64,000 nucleotides of DNA from Allobosea sp. AAP35 (GTDB taxonomy: Bacteria > Pseudomonadota > Alphaproteobacteria > Rhizobiales > Beijerinckiaceae). Below the pieces are notes generated by a model, which saw only the letters and a program-made list of their open reading frames with translations, was not told the DNA's origin and did no database searches. A program made the translations under genes and the position numbers. Of this stretch, positions 43,358 to 53,688 are shown piece after piece (the first letter of the stretch is position 1; each line of letters begins with the position of its first letter). The DNA is taken from contig NZ_LJHQ01000037.1 in assembly GCF_001295925.1 (NCBI RefSeq), forward strand, positions 1 through 64,000. The letters run 5' to 3'.

Positions 43358-44101
43358 TCAGCGCTTCAGGAAGGCGGCAAACGCGGCCTGCGCTTCATCC
43401 GAGCGCAGGCGCTCGCCGAAATGCTTCGCCTCGACGACCAGCGTTTCGGCCACGCTGGCAGCCTGGCCGCGCTTCAGCAGAAGCTTGGTCAGAGCGACCG
43501 ATTGCGGCGGCAGCGCAGCCAGCGCCTTCGCGTTTGCCAGTGCGGCATCCAGCGCAGCGCCCTCCGCCACCACGGCATTGACGAGGCCGGCTTCCTGCGC
43601 GGCCTGCGGCCCGAAAGCCTCGCCCAGCATCAGCAACTCCGCGGCGCGCTTGGAGCCGGCGACGAGCGGCAGCAGGTAGCTCGAGGCGCCTTCAGGCGAG
43701 AGCCCCAACGTGACGAAAGGCATACGGAAGGTCGCGCCGGCCCCGGCATAGGCCAGGTCGCAATGCAGCAGCATCGTCGTACCGATGCCGACCGCGAAGC
43801 CCTCCACCGCGGCGACGATCGGCTTGGTCGCGGTCGAGATCGCGCCTAAGAAATCCATGGCGATGCGCGCGCCATCGCCGGCTGCCGCGGCGAAATCGCG
43901 GATGTCGTTGCCGCTGGTGAAGCAGCCGCCTGCGCCCGTGATGACGATGACGCGGCTCTGCGGATCGGCCTCGGCGGCGGCGAAGGCCTCGATCAGCCCG
44001 ACATAGCTCGCGCGGTCGAGCGCGTTCTTGCGCTCCGGCCGGTTCATGGTGATCTGGATGACGCCGGGCGCGACGATCTCGGTTAAAACAGTGGCGCTCA
44101 T
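43358..44101 (-). CDS. Enoyl-CoA hydratase/isomerase family protein
   Basis: The 247-residue crotonase-fold product has the oxyanion-hole segments [13 protein letters not shown] (about residues 59-71) and [20 protein letters not shown] (about 98-117). At the usual catalytic Glu positions it has GIGTTM and LSPEGASS, so only the second is acidic; this is more like isomerase-type or specialised crotonases than classic FadB hydratases. It lies between the TTT transporter and the fadBA-like pair, on the opposite strand. The substrate is not deducible. Confidence 0.88.
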   Translation of the reverse strand: MSATVLTEIVAPGVIQITMNRPERKNALDRASYVGLIEAFAAAEADPQSRVIVITGAGGCFTSGNDIRDFAAAAGDGARIAMDFLGAISTATKPIVAAVEGFAVGIGTTMLLHCDLAYAGAGATFRMPFVTLGLSPEGASSYLLPLVAGSKRAAELLMLGEAFGPQAAQEAGLVNAVVAEGAALDAALANAKALAALPPQSVALTKLLLKRGQAASVAETLVVEAKHFGERLRSDEAQAAFAAFLKR

Positions 44102-44318
44102 CGGCTCGTCTCCATCCCTGCGGCTTATGCTGCCGGCTCCAACGCGTTGACGGTCGCGGATGCGACAGCGCGTTGGCGTCCCGCCGACAGGCTTGGCATG
44201 GCGTTTCGCGGAGGGTCAAGCGCCGTGCCCGCTTGACAAAAAGCCACCTGCCGGACTTCCTCCTTCGCCCTCAATCGGCCGGACCGAAGGCGCCGGCAAG
44301 CCTTAAGGACACGCGCTG

Positions 44319-46400
44319 ATGGAGACCGTCCGGCTCGCCCGCCATGGCGAGATCGCGATCGCGACGATCGACAACCCGCCAGTCAATGCGCTCGGCCAGG
44401 CCCTGCGCGCCGACCTTGCTCGTGTGATTGCGGATGTGGGCTCCGACCCGGCTGTCGCGGCCATCGTGATCGCGGCGGTTGGCAGGGCTTTTATTGCCGG
44501 CGCCGACATCAGCGAATTTGGCAAGCCTCCAGTCGCTCCTCTCCTGCCGGATCTGCTCGATGCGATCGAGAACTGCCCCAAGCCCGTCGTCGCCGCGATC
44601 CAGGGCGTGGCGCTCGGCGGCGGGCTGGAGCTTGCGCTAGCCTGTCATGGTCGCGTCGGCTCCGCGTCGGCGTCGTTCGGCCAGCCCGAGATCAAGCTCG
44701 GGCTGATCCCGGGCGCGGGTGGCACGCAGCGCCTGCCGCGCCTGATCGGGGCGGCGCAGGCCTTTCCGATGATGCTGTCGGGCGAGCCGATCCCTGCCAG
44801 CCGGGCGTTGCAACTCGGCCTGGTCGATGACGTGGCCGATGGCGATGTCGTGGCCGCCGCCATGGCGCTGGCGCGTGCTCTCGCGGCGCGCGGGGCGCCG
44901 GAACCGGTGCGCGATATGACCGCCCGTCTGACGGCCGCCGATCGCGAGGCGTTCGAGGCGCAAGCCCTTGCCGCGACCAAGACCTCCGGCGAGATGCCCG
45001 ATGCCATGGCGCTGATCGAGGCGGTGCGCGGTGTCTTCACGTTGCCTTTCACCGAGGGGCTGGCGGCCGAGCGGGCGCTGTTTGTGAAGCTCGTCGCCGA
45101 TCCGCGCTCGCGGGCATTGCGCCATGTCTTCTTCGCCGAGCGCGAGATTGCCCGGGTGCCGGGCATCGGCGCTGACGTGAAGCCGCGCGCGATCGCGAAG
45201 GCTGCGGTGATCGGCGCGGGTACGATGGGCGGCGGCATCGCCATGTGCTTCGCCAATGCCGGCATCCCGGTGACGTTGATCGAACAGGAGCAGGCGCAGA
45301 TCGACAACGGCATGAACCGGGTCGCGGCGATCTACGAGATGTCGGTGACGCGCGGTTCGCTGAGCCCCGAGAAGCGCGACGAGCGCCTGGCTCTGATCAC
45401 GCCGGCCCTGGGGCTCGATGCGGCGGCGGACGCGGATGTCGTGATCGAGGCGGCCTTCGAGGAGATGGGCGTCAAACAGCAGATCTTCGGCGCGCTCGAC
45501 GCCATCGCGAAACCCGGCGCGATCCTCGCCAGCAACACGTCCTATCTCGATATTCCGACGATCGCGGCGGCGACGAAACGCCCGCAGGACGTGCTGGGGA
45601 TGCATTTCTTCAGCCCCGCCAATGTCATGAAGCTGCTTGAGGTGGTGCGCCCCGATGGGGTCTCGGACGAGGCCGTCGTCACCGCCATGGCGCTCGGGCG
45701 CCGGCTCGGCAAGGTGCCGGTCGTGGTCGGCAACGGCTTCGGCTTCGTCGGCAACCGCATGCTGGAGGCCCGCACCCGGGCGACCGAGCGCCTGCTCGTC
45801 GCCGGCGCGTTGCCGCATGAGGTCGATGCGGCGCTGACCGGCTTCGGCTTCAAGATGGGCCCCTGCGCCATGGCCGATCTCGCGGGCAACGATATCGGCT
45901 GGCGGTCGCGCAAGGCGCGCGGCAAGACGGCGGCCGTCGCGGACGCGATCTGCGAGGCCGGCTGGTTCGGCCAGAAGACCGGGCGCGGCTATTTCCTCTA
46001 TCCGGACGGTGCGCGCAGCGGGCTGCGCGACCCGGAGGTCGAGGCCCTGATCGCGCGGATTTCGGAAGAGCAGGGCGCGAACCGCCGCAGCTTTAAGAGC
46101 GACGAGATCCTGTCGCGCCTGCTCGATCCGATGGTCAATGAGGGCGCCCGCATTCTGGAAGAGGGCATCGCGGTGCGGCCCGGCGACATCGATGTGATCT
46201 GGCTCAACGGCTACAACTGGCCGGCCTGGCGCGGCGGGCCGATGCATTGGGCCGACAGTGTCGGGCTCGACATCCTCGTCGCGCGGCTGGAGGCGCAGGC
46301 CGCGGAGATGGGCGATGCGACGCTTGAACCCGCGCCATTGCTGCGCAGGCTCGCGGCGGAGGGCAAGGGATTTGCCGATCTGAAGGCAACGACTATCTAG
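44319..46400 (+). CDS. FadB-type enoyl-CoA hydratase / 3-hydroxyacyl-CoA dehydrogenase
   Basis: The 693-residue product joins a crotonase domain (residues 1-190, with catalytic Glu104 and Glu124 in [12 protein letters not shown] and [15 protein letters not shown]) to an NAD-binding 3-hydroxyacyl-CoA dehydrogenase domain (GAGTMGGG at 299-306, [15 protein letters not shown]) and two C-terminal dehydrogenase helical domains. It catalyses two steps of beta-oxidation. AAGGA precedes the ATG. The thiolase gene follows after 42 bases, so the pair forms a beta-oxidation operon. Whether it serves fatty, aromatic or dicarboxylic acyl-CoAs is open. Confidence 0.95.
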   Translation: METVRLARHGEIAIATIDNPPVNALGQALRADLARVIADVGSDPAVAAIVIAAVGRAFIAGADISEFGKPPVAPLLPDLLDAIENCPKPVVAAIQGVALGGGLELALACHGRVGSASASFGQPEIKLGLIPGAGGTQRLPRLIGAAQAFPMMLSGEPIPASRALQLGLVDDVADGDVVAAAMALARALAARGAPEPVRDMTARLTAADREAFEAQALAATKTSGEMPDAMALIEAVRGVFTLPFTEGLAAERALFVKLVADPRSRALRHVFFAEREIARVPGIGADVKPRAIAKAAVIGAGTMGGGIAMCFANAGIPVTLIEQEQAQIDNGMNRVAAIYEMSVTRGSLSPEKRDERLALITPALGLDAAADADVVIEAAFEEMGVKQQIFGALDAIAKPGAILASNTSYLDIPTIAAATKRPQDVLGMHFFSPANVMKLLEVVRPDGVSDEAVVTAMALGRRLGKVPVVVGNGFGFVGNRMLEARTRATERLLVAGALPHEVDAALTGFGFKMGPCAMADLAGNDIGWRSRKARGKTAAVADAICEAGWFGQKTGRGYFLYPDGARSGLRDPEVEALIARISEEQGANRRSFKSDEILSRLLDPMVNEGARILEEGIAVRPGDIDVIWLNGYNWPAWRGGPMHWADSVGLDILVARLEAQAAEMGDATLEPAPLLRRLAAEGKGFADLKATTI

Positions 46401-46442
46401 GTGGCCAGACCGTGCCGAAGCCGATGAAGGAATGAACCGTTC

Positions 46443-47630
46443 ATGACCGAAGCCGTGATCGTCTCCACCGCCCGCACGCCCATCGGCAAGGCTCATCGCG
46501 GCGCCTTCAACCAGGTGCGGGGCGCCGATCTGGCGGCCCATGCGATCCGGCATGCGTTGCTGCGCGCCGATCTCGAACCCGGCGCCGTCGAAGAGGTGGT
46601 GATGGGCTGCGGCTATCCGGAAGCCGCAACCGGCGGCAATGTCGCGCGCCATGCGGCGCTGGTCGCAGGCCTCCCTGTCCAGTCGGCCGGCGTTACGGTC
46701 AGCCGCTTCTGCGCCTCCGGGCTGGAGGCGATCGCGCATGCGGCGCGGCGGGTCGTCATGGACGGCGTGCCGGTCGCGGTCGGCGGCGGCGTCGAGTCCA
46801 TCAGCCTCGTGCAGCCCGTGGTGCGGCGCGACCTGACACAGAACGACTGGCTGCTCGCCCACAAGCCGACGATCTACACCTCAATGATCGAGACGGCCGA
46901 CATCGTGGCGCAGCGTTACGGCATCTCGCGGCAGGCCCAGGACGAATTCTCGTTGGAGAGCCAGCAGCGCACGGCTGCCGCCCAGCAGCGCCGGCTGTTC
47001 GACGACGAGATCGTGCCGATGAGCGCCGTCATGACTGTTACCGACAAGGCGACCGGCGAGGTCAGCCAGCGCGAGGTCACGCTCTCGCAGGACGAGGGCA
47101 ACCGGCCCGACACGACGCTGGAGGGGCTGCTCAAGCTCAAACCGGTGCGCGGCGAAGAGCAGTTCGTCACCGCCGGCAATGCCAGCCAGTTGTCGGACGG
47201 GGCCTCGGCCAGCGTGGTGATGTCGGCGGAGGAGGCGGCACGACGCGGGCTTTCGCCGCTGGGCATCTTCCGCGGCTTCGCCTCGGCCGGCTGCGAGCCT
47301 GACGAGATGGGCATCGGCCCGGTGTTTGCGGTGCCGCGCCTGCTGGAGCGCAACGGGCTGACGGTTTCCGACATCGACCTTTGGGAGCTCAACGAGGCCT
47401 TCGCCTCGCAGTCGCTCTATTGCCGCGATACGCTTGGCATCGATCCCGACAAGGTCAACGTCAATGGCGGGGCGATCGCGATCGGCCACCCCTTCGGCAT
47501 GAGCGGGGCGCGCCTCGTCGGCCATGCGCTGCTGGAAGGCCGCCGACGCAAGGCGCGCTATGCGGTCGTCACCATGTGCGTCGCCGGTGGCATGGGCTGC
47601 GCCGGTCTGTTCGAGATCAATCCGGGTTGA
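46443..47630 (+). CDS. Acetyl-CoA C-acyltransferase (thiolase, FadA type)
   Basis: The 395-residue product is a degradative-type thiolase. The active-site residues are visible: Cys90 in [12 protein letters not shown], His349 in [14 protein letters not shown] and Cys379 in [10 protein letters not shown]. It cleaves 3-ketoacyl-CoA with CoA to acetyl-CoA and a shortened acyl-CoA. It is the partner of the upstream FadB-like protein. The DUF808 gene follows on the same strand 88 bases later. Confidence 0.95.
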   Translation: MTEAVIVSTARTPIGKAHRGAFNQVRGADLAAHAIRHALLRADLEPGAVEEVVMGCGYPEAATGGNVARHAALVAGLPVQSAGVTVSRFCASGLEAIAHAARRVVMDGVPVAVGGGVESISLVQPVVRRDLTQNDWLLAHKPTIYTSMIETADIVAQRYGISRQAQDEFSLESQQRTAAAQQRRLFDDEIVPMSAVMTVTDKATGEVSQREVTLSQDEGNRPDTTLEGLLKLKPVRGEEQFVTAGNASQLSDGASASVVMSAEEAARRGLSPLGIFRGFASAGCEPDEMGIGPVFAVPRLLERNGLTVSDIDLWELNEAFASQSLYCRDTLGIDPDKVNVNGGAIAIGHPFGMSGARLVGHALLEGRRRKARYAVVTMCVAGGMGCAGLFEINPG

Positions 47631-47718
47631 ACCAAACCGGTCGATCTGCGTCTTTGTCACGACGCAGTCGCGGCGGGTCGCTAGCCGGTTCGCTGTCGTG
47701 CAGCAGGGGAATGAGACC

Positions 47719-48687
47719 GTGGCTTCAGGACTGTTTGCGCTGCTCGACGATATCGCCGGGATCGCCAAGGTTGCGGCATCCTCCGTCGACGATGTCGTGG
47801 CGCAGGCGACCAAGGCCGGCACCAAGGCGGCGGGCATCGTCATCGACGATGCGGCCGTGACGCCGCGCTATGCGGTCGGCTTTGCGGCCGCGCGCGAACT
47901 GCCGATCATCTGGAAGATCGCGCTCGGCTCGCTGAAGAACAAGCTGCTGTTCCTGCTTCCGGGCGCGCTGATTCTGGCGCTCGTCGCGCCCTGGCTGATC
48001 ACGCCGCTGCTGATGGCGGGCGGTGTCTATCTTTGTTACGAGGGCGCCGAGAAAATCCTCGAACTCGTCGTGCCGCATGCGGCCGCGAGCCCCGAAGAGG
48101 CCGGCAAGGCCGTGCTCGATCCCAAGCTGCTCGAAGAGCAGAAGATCGCCGGCGCGATCAAGACGGATTTCATCCTCTCGGCCGAGATCATGGCGATCAC
48201 GCTCTCGACGGTCTCGACCGCTTCGTTTTGGATGCAGGCGACGGTGCTCGCTGTGGTCGGTATCGGCATCACGGTGATTGTCTACGGTGCCGTGGCGCTG
48301 ATCGTGAAAGCCGACGATATCGGGCTGGCGCTGGCGCAGCAGCGATTCGCGCCGGTTGCGCTGTTCGGGCGTGGCCTGGTGCTCGGCATGCCGTATTTCC
48401 TCTCCGCCCTTAGCGCGGTCGGGACGGCGGCGATGCTTTGGGTCGGCGGCGGCATCATCATCCACGGGCTGGAAGAGTTTGGTCTGACCGGACTGGGCCA
48501 TGCCAGCCATGGGCTCGCGGTCGCGGCCGGTTCAATGCTGCCTGCGGGCGGTGTTCTTGAATGGCTGACGGGAGCGGTGTTCTCGGCCGTGTTCGGGCTG
48601 ATCGTCGGCGGCATCGCCATCGTGGTGATGCATTACGTCGTGCAGCCCATCATGAAGGGCATGGGCAAGTCCGGGCAGCCGGCCTGA
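47719..48687 (+). CDS. DUF808 (YedI-like) membrane protein
   Basis: The 322-residue product begins ASGLFALLDDIAGIAKVAAS, a near-invariant DUF808 start, and has about seven hydrophobic helices, including LLFLLPGALILALVAPWLIT and AVFGLIVGGIAIVVMHYVV. The acidic/basic segment around residues 115-150 (LEEQKIAGAIKTDFILSAEI) is conserved in the family. It is an inner-membrane protein of unknown function. I chose the GTG at 47719 because AGGGGA precedes it by 8 bases and the protein then starts at the family boundary. The longer frame overlaps fadA. Confidence 0.92.
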   Translation: MASGLFALLDDIAGIAKVAASSVDDVVAQATKAGTKAAGIVIDDAAVTPRYAVGFAAARELPIIWKIALGSLKNKLLFLLPGALILALVAPWLITPLLMAGGVYLCYEGAEKILELVVPHAAASPEEAGKAVLDPKLLEEQKIAGAIKTDFILSAEIMAITLSTVSTASFWMQATVLAVVGIGITVIVYGAVALIVKADDIGLALAQQRFAPVALFGRGLVLGMPYFLSALSAVGTAAMLWVGGGIIIHGLEEFGLTGLGHASHGLAVAAGSMLPAGGVLEWLTGAVFSAVFGLIVGGIAIVVMHYVVQPIMKGMGKSGQPA

Positions 48688-48699
48688 CGCTGCCGGTGT

Positions 48700-49383
48700 C
48701 TAATCGAGCCAAGTGGTGAAGCCCTCGACCGGCTCGCGCTCGGATACGAGGTGGTTCTGCGGAGCGTCGGGGTCGGCATGGCCGATGGCGATGCCGCAGA
48801 CGACGATCTCGCTGTCGGGGATGGAGAGCTCGCGCCGCACCACGGGGTGAAAGCGCGCGAAGATCGCCTGCGGGCAGGATTGCAGGCCATGGCCCTGCGC
48901 CGCGATCAGCAGGCTCTGGACGAACATGCCGAGATCGAGCCAGGAGCCGATTTCGAGGTCGCGGTCCATTGTCAGCATCAACGCGACCGGCGCGCCAAAG
49001 AAGCGCAGATTGGCGGCGCTCTGGCGCTTCATGCCGGCCGTGTCGCCCTTGGTGACGCCAAGCAGCCCGTAAAGATCCCAGCCGACCTTGCGGCGGCGCG
49101 AGAGATAGGGCTCGCGGAAAATCTGCGGATAGTAGCGGTATTCCTCCTCCGCGGGCATTTCTCCCGACTCCAGCGCCGCGATCAGCGCGGCTTCAAGCCG
49201 TTCGCGGGCCTGCGGGCCGATAACGCGCAGCTTCCAGGGCTGCATGTTGGTGCCGCTGGGCGCGCGGGCGGCGACCTCGATCAGGCGGTGCAGCAGGGCG
49301 GGGTCGACCGGCGTCGGCAGGAAGGCGCGGGTGGCGCGGCGCGAGGTGATGGCGTGCTCGACGGCCTGGGCGGGTGTCGTCAC
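48700..49383 (-). CDS. Nitroreductase family flavoprotein
   Basis: The 227-residue product has the FMN-binding RRATRAFLPTPVD and APSGTNMQPWKLRVI motifs at the N-terminus, the central GSWLDLGMFVQSLLIAAQGH and the C-terminal IPDSEIVVCGIAIGHADPDA. It reduces nitro groups, quinones or similar acceptors with NAD(P)H; the natural substrate is unknown. I chose the GTG at 49381-49383 because AAGGGA lies 6 bases upstream. An ATG at 49405-49407 is in frame but is formed by the end of a palindromic element. It is convergent with the DUF808 gene. Confidence 0.9.
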   Translation of the reverse strand: MTTPAQAVEHAITSRRATRAFLPTPVDPALLHRLIEVAARAPSGTNMQPWKLRVIGPQARERLEAALIAALESGEMPAEEEYRYYPQIFREPYLSRRRKVGWDLYGLLGVTKGDTAGMKRQSAANLRFFGAPVALMLTMDRDLEIGSWLDLGMFVQSLLIAAQGHGLQSCPQAIFARFHPVVRRELSIPDSEIVVCGIAIGHADPDAPQNHLVSEREPVEGFTTWLD

Positions 49384-49401
49384 ATACTGTCCCTTCAACG
49401 T

Positions 49402-49508
49402 CGTCATTCCGGCCGTAGCGAAGCGGAGCGCCGGAAATCCATCGTAGAACTGTCCGCCCTAAGATGGATTCCGGATCTGCGCGGCTGCGCCGCTTGTCCG
49501 GAATGACG
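49402..49508. repeat. Palindromic element between lysK and the nitroreductase gene
   Basis: cgtcattccgg (49402-49412) and ccggaatgacg (49498-49508) are perfect inverted ends. Inner arms include ggaaatccatcgtag and aagatggattccgg. The 107-bp element sits between two genes read in the same direction. Confidence 0.85.
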
Positions 49509-49517
49509 GGACGGGTG

Positions 49518-51224
49518 TTACCCCTTCCGCGACGCGATGAACGCCGCGTGTTCCTCAACCAGCCCGCCGGCCAGCGCTTTGGCGATCAAAGCGCGGGTGT
49601 TGGCAAGGCCATAGATCGCGGCGAAGGAGCCGAAGCGGGGGCCCTGCTCCTCGCCGAACATCACCTGGTAAATCGCCTTCCACCAGTCGCCGGAGACGCC
49701 GGGCCGATCGGGCGTGGCGTTCTTGGCGGTGAGGTTCTGGTAGCGCGGGATGGCACGGGCGACGTCGAGCGCCGTGTCCTGCACCATCTCGGCGGTGGCG
49801 TCCGCCGGCAGGGCGGCGATGGCGGCATCCAGCGCGGCGAAGGCGGTGGTCTCGGTTTCGTCGGCGACGCGGTAGTTTTTTGCCGGCTTCACGAAGTCGC
49901 GGAAATAGGCGATCGCGTAGCCGACCAGCGCGTCGAGCCGCGGATGGGTCTGCGGCGAGATGCCCGGCGCATAGCGCTGGAGGAAGCCCCAGAGCACGGC
50001 CTTGTCCTCGGAATTGGCGACGGCGACGAGGTTCATCAGCAGGCCGAAGGTGACCTGCGCACGCGTCGCGTTCTCGCCCTCGCCGGTGGCGATGACCTCT
50101 GGCTGGGGCGGCTGCCCATGGTGCAGATGCCAGACCGGGTTGCCGAGGCGGCTCTTCCAGTCCTGGCGCTCATAGCCGCTGAGGAACTGCAGATATTCGT
50201 CGACCGCGCGCGGGATGACGTCGAAATGCAGCTTCTTGGCCTCGCGCGGGCGCTGGAACATGTAGAGCGCCAGGCTTTCGGGCGGGCCATATTCGAGCCA
50301 TTGCTCGATGGTCAGCCCGTTGCCCTTGGACTTGGAGATCTTCTGGCCCTGTTCGTCCAGGAAGAGCTCGTAATTGAAGCCTTCGGGCGGCTGCGCATCG
50401 AGCGCGCGCGCGATCTGCGAGGAGACCTTGACCGAGTCGATCAGGTCCTTGCCCGCCATTTCGTAATCGATGCCGAGCGCGACCCAGCGCATCGCCCAGT
50501 CGGGCTTCCACTGCAGCTTGACATGGCCGCCGGTGACCGGCGTCACGAAACGTTCGCCCGTGGCTGGGTCCGTCCAGGTGATGGTGCCGGCTTCGATGTC
50601 GCGCGCCTCGATCGGCACCTGCATGACGATGCGCGTCACCGGGTGGATCGGCAGGAAGGGCGAATAGGTCGCTGCCCGCTCCTCGCGCAGTGTCGGCAGC
50701 ATGATCTTCATGATCGCGTCGTAGCGCGCCAGCATCTTGAGCAGCGTCGCGTCGAATTCGCCGGCGCGGTAGGCGTCCGTCGAGGACCTGAACTCGTAGT
50801 CGAAGCCGAACTGGTCGAGGAAGGCGCGCAGCCGCGCATTGTTGTGCCGGCCAAACGAGTCATGCGTGCCGAAGGGGTCGGGCACCTCGGTCAGGGGCTT
50901 GCCGAGTGCGGCCGTCAGCAGCTCCTTGTTGGGGACGTTGTCGGGCACCTTGCGCAGCCCGTCCATGTCGTCGGAGAAGGCGATCAGCCGCGTGGGGACG
51001 GCATCGTCGGTGAGGACCCGGAAGGCATGGCGGACCATCGAGGTGCGCGCGACCTCGCCGAAGGTGCCAATATGGGGCAGGCCCGAGGGGCCGTAGCCCG
51101 TCTCGAAGATCACCTCCGTCTTGCCCGATTTCTCGATCCGCGCGACGAGCTTGCGAGCTTCCTCGAACGGCCAGGCGGCCGAACGCTGGGCGGCGTCCAC
51201 AAGGGCGGGGTCGAAAACGGGCAT
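49518..51224 (-). CDS. lysK: Class I lysyl-tRNA synthetase
   Basis: The 568-residue product is a class I, archaeal-type LysRS, as usual in Alphaproteobacteria. The HIGH-like motif is HIGT at 51-54 in [17 protein letters not shown] and the KMSKS-like motif is KISKS at 295-299. It charges tRNA-Lys with lysine and so is essential for translation if it is the only LysRS. I chose [10 protein letters not shown] as start, the family boundary; the frame stays open 78 bases further without family sequence. It is divergent from the M20 amidohydrolase gene. Confidence 0.95.
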   Translation of the reverse strand: MPVFDPALVDAAQRSAAWPFEEARKLVARIEKSGKTEVIFETGYGPSGLPHIGTFGEVARTSMVRHAFRVLTDDAVPTRLIAFSDDMDGLRKVPDNVPNKELLTAALGKPLTEVPDPFGTHDSFGRHNNARLRAFLDQFGFDYEFRSSTDAYRAGEFDATLLKMLARYDAIMKIMLPTLREERAATYSPFLPIHPVTRIVMQVPIEARDIEAGTITWTDPATGERFVTPVTGGHVKLQWKPDWAMRWVALGIDYEMAGKDLIDSVKVSSQIARALDAQPPEGFNYELFLDEQGQKISKSKGNGLTIEQWLEYGPPESLALYMFQRPREAKKLHFDVIPRAVDEYLQFLSGYERQDWKSRLGNPVWHLHHGQPPQPEVIATGEGENATRAQVTFGLLMNLVAVANSEDKAVLWGFLQRYAPGISPQTHPRLDALVGYAIAYFRDFVKPAKNYRVADETETTAFAALDAAIAALPADATAEMVQDTALDVARAIPRYQNLTAKNATPDRPGVSGDWWKAIYQVMFGEEQGPRFGSFAAIYGLANTRALIAKALAGGLVEEHAAFIASRKG

Positions 51225-51394
51225 GTCGGGTGGTGTCCTCTCCAAGGTTCTGCGCGAAAATGCGAGGGAGGGGCTTTCGCAGATTGCCAAGGGGGGCGTC
51301 AATGAGTCTGACCCGCCTCGACGTCACCAGAGGTTGTCCGAGCGGGTGCGGGGTATAGTGTGCTGCCCTTCCAGACCTACGAAGGACGCCTGCC

Positions 51395-52558
51395 TTGGAT
51401 TCCCACCTCCACGAGACCCTGACTGCCTGGCGCCGACACCTGCACGCCCATCCCGAACTCGGGCGGCACGAGAAAGCGACGAGTGCCTTCGTGCAGGAGA
51501 AGCTGGCCGAACTCGGCGTGCCGTTCACGGCCGGCATCGGCGGGCATGGCGTGGTGGCGACGCTGACGCGCGGTGGGTCCGAGCGATCCGTGGGCCTGCG
51601 CGCCGACATGGACGCGCTGCCGATCGCCGAGGCGAACGATCTGCCTTATAAGTCTGGAACCGCCAATGTCATGCATGCCTGCGGCCATGACGGGCACACC
51701 ACCGCGCTGCTGGGAGCGGCCGCGCTGCTCGCGCGCGACGAGGGCTGGAGCGGCACGGTGCGCTTCGTCTTCCAGCCGGCGGAGGAGGGCGCGGGCGGGG
51801 CGCAGGCGATGCTCGCCGACGGGGTGCTCGCGCGATTTCCGATGGAGCGCATCTTTGCCCTGCACAATTGGCCGGGGCTTGAGGCCGGCACGATCGCCGT
51901 GCATCGCGGGCCGGTGATGTCGGAGCCCGGCCGCTTCAAGATCACGCTCAACGGCACGGCCGGGCACGCGGCGCTGCCGGAGACGACGCGCGACCCGATC
52001 GTGGCGATGGGCCATCTCATCCTCGCGCTGCAGACCATCGTCTCGCGCAATGTCGATCCGATGGAGTCGGCGGTGGTGTCGATCGGCCAGGTGCATGGCG
52101 GGCTCGCCGCCAACCAGATCCCGACCAGCGTCTTCATCGAAGGGACCTTCCGCACCTTCGTGCCGGCGGTGCGCGAACGGGTGCTGGCGCGCATCCGTGC
52201 CGTCGCGGACAACATCGCCGCGACCTTCGAGATGGAGGCCGAGGTCGAGACGACGCATGGCCTCGCCACCGTCAACACCGCGCCGGAGGAGGCGCTGGCT
52301 GCTGCCGCTGCAGAGGCTGCGGGGCTGGCCGTCCGGCGCGACCTGAAGGCCAGCACCACCGGCGAGGATTTCGCGCATTTCCTGGCGCGCCTGCCGGGCG
52401 CCTATGTCTGGATCGGCAACGGGCCGGTGCGCGATGGCGGCGAACTCCACAACGACCGCTACGATTTCAACGACGCGATCCTGCCTGCCGCGTCGGGCTG
52501 GCTGGCGGCGGTGGCGAAGCAGGCGCTGAGCGCGAACGCGCCTGCGGAGACGGTTTGA
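51395..52558 (+). CDS. M20-family metal-dependent amidohydrolase (hippurate-hydrolase type)
   Basis: The 387-residue product has the M20D metal site: Cys96, His98 and His101 in HACGHDGHTTALL, the acidic pair Glu130/Glu131 in FQPAEEGAGGA, and a later His in LHNW. The dimerisation domain lies in about residues 180-290. It hydrolyses N-acyl amino acids or similar amides in the cytoplasm. The start is a TTG with AAGGA about 8 bases upstream. Its neighbours give no clue to the substrate. Confidence 0.92.
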   Translation: MDSHLHETLTAWRRHLHAHPELGRHEKATSAFVQEKLAELGVPFTAGIGGHGVVATLTRGGSERSVGLRADMDALPIAEANDLPYKSGTANVMHACGHDGHTTALLGAAALLARDEGWSGTVRFVFQPAEEGAGGAQAMLADGVLARFPMERIFALHNWPGLEAGTIAVHRGPVMSEPGRFKITLNGTAGHAALPETTRDPIVAMGHLILALQTIVSRNVDPMESAVVSIGQVHGGLAANQIPTSVFIEGTFRTFVPAVRERVLARIRAVADNIAATFEMEAEVETTHGLATVNTAPEEALAAAAAEAAGLAVRRDLKASTTGEDFAHFLARLPGAYVWIGNGPVRDGGELHNDRYDFNDAILPAASGWLAAVAKQALSANAPAETV

Positions 52559-52565
52559 GGGGATA

Positions 52566-52672
52566 CGTCATGCTCGGGCGAAGACCCGAGCATCTCTCGC
52601 CGGAGCATCTCTCCGGAAGCATCTCCTGCACGAGATTCTCGGGTCTGCGCTTCGCTTCGCCCGAGAATGACG
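52566..52672. repeat. Palindromic element after the M20 gene
   Basis: cgtcatgctcggg (52566-52578) and cccgagaatgacg (52660-52672) are inverted ends with one mismatch. The centre holds repeated short runs of gagcatctc type. It lies between convergent stops of the M20 gene and the orphan binding-protein gene. Confidence 0.85.
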
Positions 52673-52679
52673 AAAGTGG

Positions 52680-53510
52680 TCAAAACGGGCTCACCGGAAA
52701 AAACCGCAGATAGAGCCTGGCATAGGTGCCGTCGTCCCAGAGCGATTGCAGCGCATAGTCGAGGGAGCGCTTGAGCGGCGCCTCGTCCTTGCGGATCAGG
52801 AAGCCGACGCCCTCGCCGAAATAGCGGCTTTCGAGGAAGGGTCCGCCGGTGAAGGCGAGTTCGCTGCCGCCCGTGCCGGCCAGCAGCAGCGAGAGCGCGA
52901 CGCCGTCGGCGAAGACGAATTCGGCATCGCCGCTGCGCAGTGCCGTGACCGCCGCGAGAAGCGTGCCGGACTCGCGGCGCTGGACGAAGGGCAGCAGCCG
53001 TTCGAGAAAGGCGTGATGGGCCGTGCCGGCGACGACGGCGACGCGCTTGCCCTGCAGGGAGCGGGTGTCGAGTTCGGCCTGCGCGTTGCCGCGCGTCGTG
53101 GCGAGGCGGGCCGCGCTGCGAAAATAGAGATGGCTCGCGGCAAAGCGCGCGCGGATCTGTGGCGTGAGGTTGATCGCAGCCGCCAGCACGTCGCCGCGAC
53201 CCTCGGCGAGCGAGTCCAGCAGCGTGTCGAAGCGGCGCGCCTGCACGGTGCAGGTCCAGCCGAGCTTTTCGCAGACGGCGCGGGCGAGTTCGACCGAAAA
53301 CCCAGTCAGGGTGCCATCGGGCCCGGCGAAGTGCAGCGGCGGGTACTCGTCATCGGTGAGGAAGCGGATCACGCGCGGCGGGCCGGGCTCGGGCCGGTCG
53401 AGCCGGATGCGCGGGTCCCAGAAATTCGGCACGGTGACGCGCGACTGGGCGAGTGCGGTCTGCGGGGCGAGCGTCAGCAGGGCCAATGTGAGGAGAAGGG
53501 CGCGGATCAT
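52680..53510 (-). CDS. Orphan extracellular solute-binding protein, family 3
   Basis: The 276-residue product has a signal peptide (MIRALLLTLALLTLAPQTALA) and the family-3 binding fold: IRFLTDDEYPPLHFAGPDGT, LTGFSVELARAVCEKLGWTC and SGDAEFVFADGVALSLLLAG. Such proteins bind amino acids for ABC transporters or act as sensors. No permease or ATPase gene is next to it, so it either shares a transporter encoded elsewhere or has another role. It is flanked by two palindromic elements of the same type. Confidence 0.85.
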   Translation of the reverse strand: MIRALLLTLALLTLAPQTALAQSRVTVPNFWDPRIRLDRPEPGPPRVIRFLTDDEYPPLHFAGPDGTLTGFSVELARAVCEKLGWTCTVQARRFDTLLDSLAEGRGDVLAAAINLTPQIRARFAASHLYFRSAARLATTRGNAQAELDTRSLQGKRVAVVAGTAHHAFLERLLPFVQRRESGTLLAAVTALRSGDAEFVFADGVALSLLLAGTGGSELAFTGGPFLESRYFGEGVGFLIRKDEAPLKRSLDYALQSLWDDGTYARLYLRFFPVSPF

Positions 53511-53574
53511 GCGCGCATCTGGCGCGAGGGCGCGGGCGGGATCAAGGGCCTTGCAAGCGCTGGGCTGCCATTGC

Positions 53575-53672
53575 GCGTCATGCTCGGGATTGACCCGAGC
53601 ATCTCAGGACCAGTGAGCCTCATTCTGCACGAGATTCTCGGGTCTGCGCTGCGCTTCGCCCGAGAATGACGC
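53575..53672. repeat. Palindromic element between uxuB and the orphan binding-protein gene
   Basis: gcgtcatgctcggg (53575-53588) and cccgagaatgacgc (53659-53672) are inverted ends with one mismatch. The right half gagattctcgggtctgcgct is almost the same as in the element at 52566, and both lie in the same orientation about 1 kb apart. Confidence 0.88.
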
Positions 53673-53688
53673 CATCGTCGCGCGCCTC

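Noticed and set aside
44637-46862. A 741-codon open frame antisense to fadB and the start of fadA
   Set aside because: Its composition is dominated by Arg, Asp, Gly and His and it crosses two real genes, as expected of shadows in GC-rich DNA.
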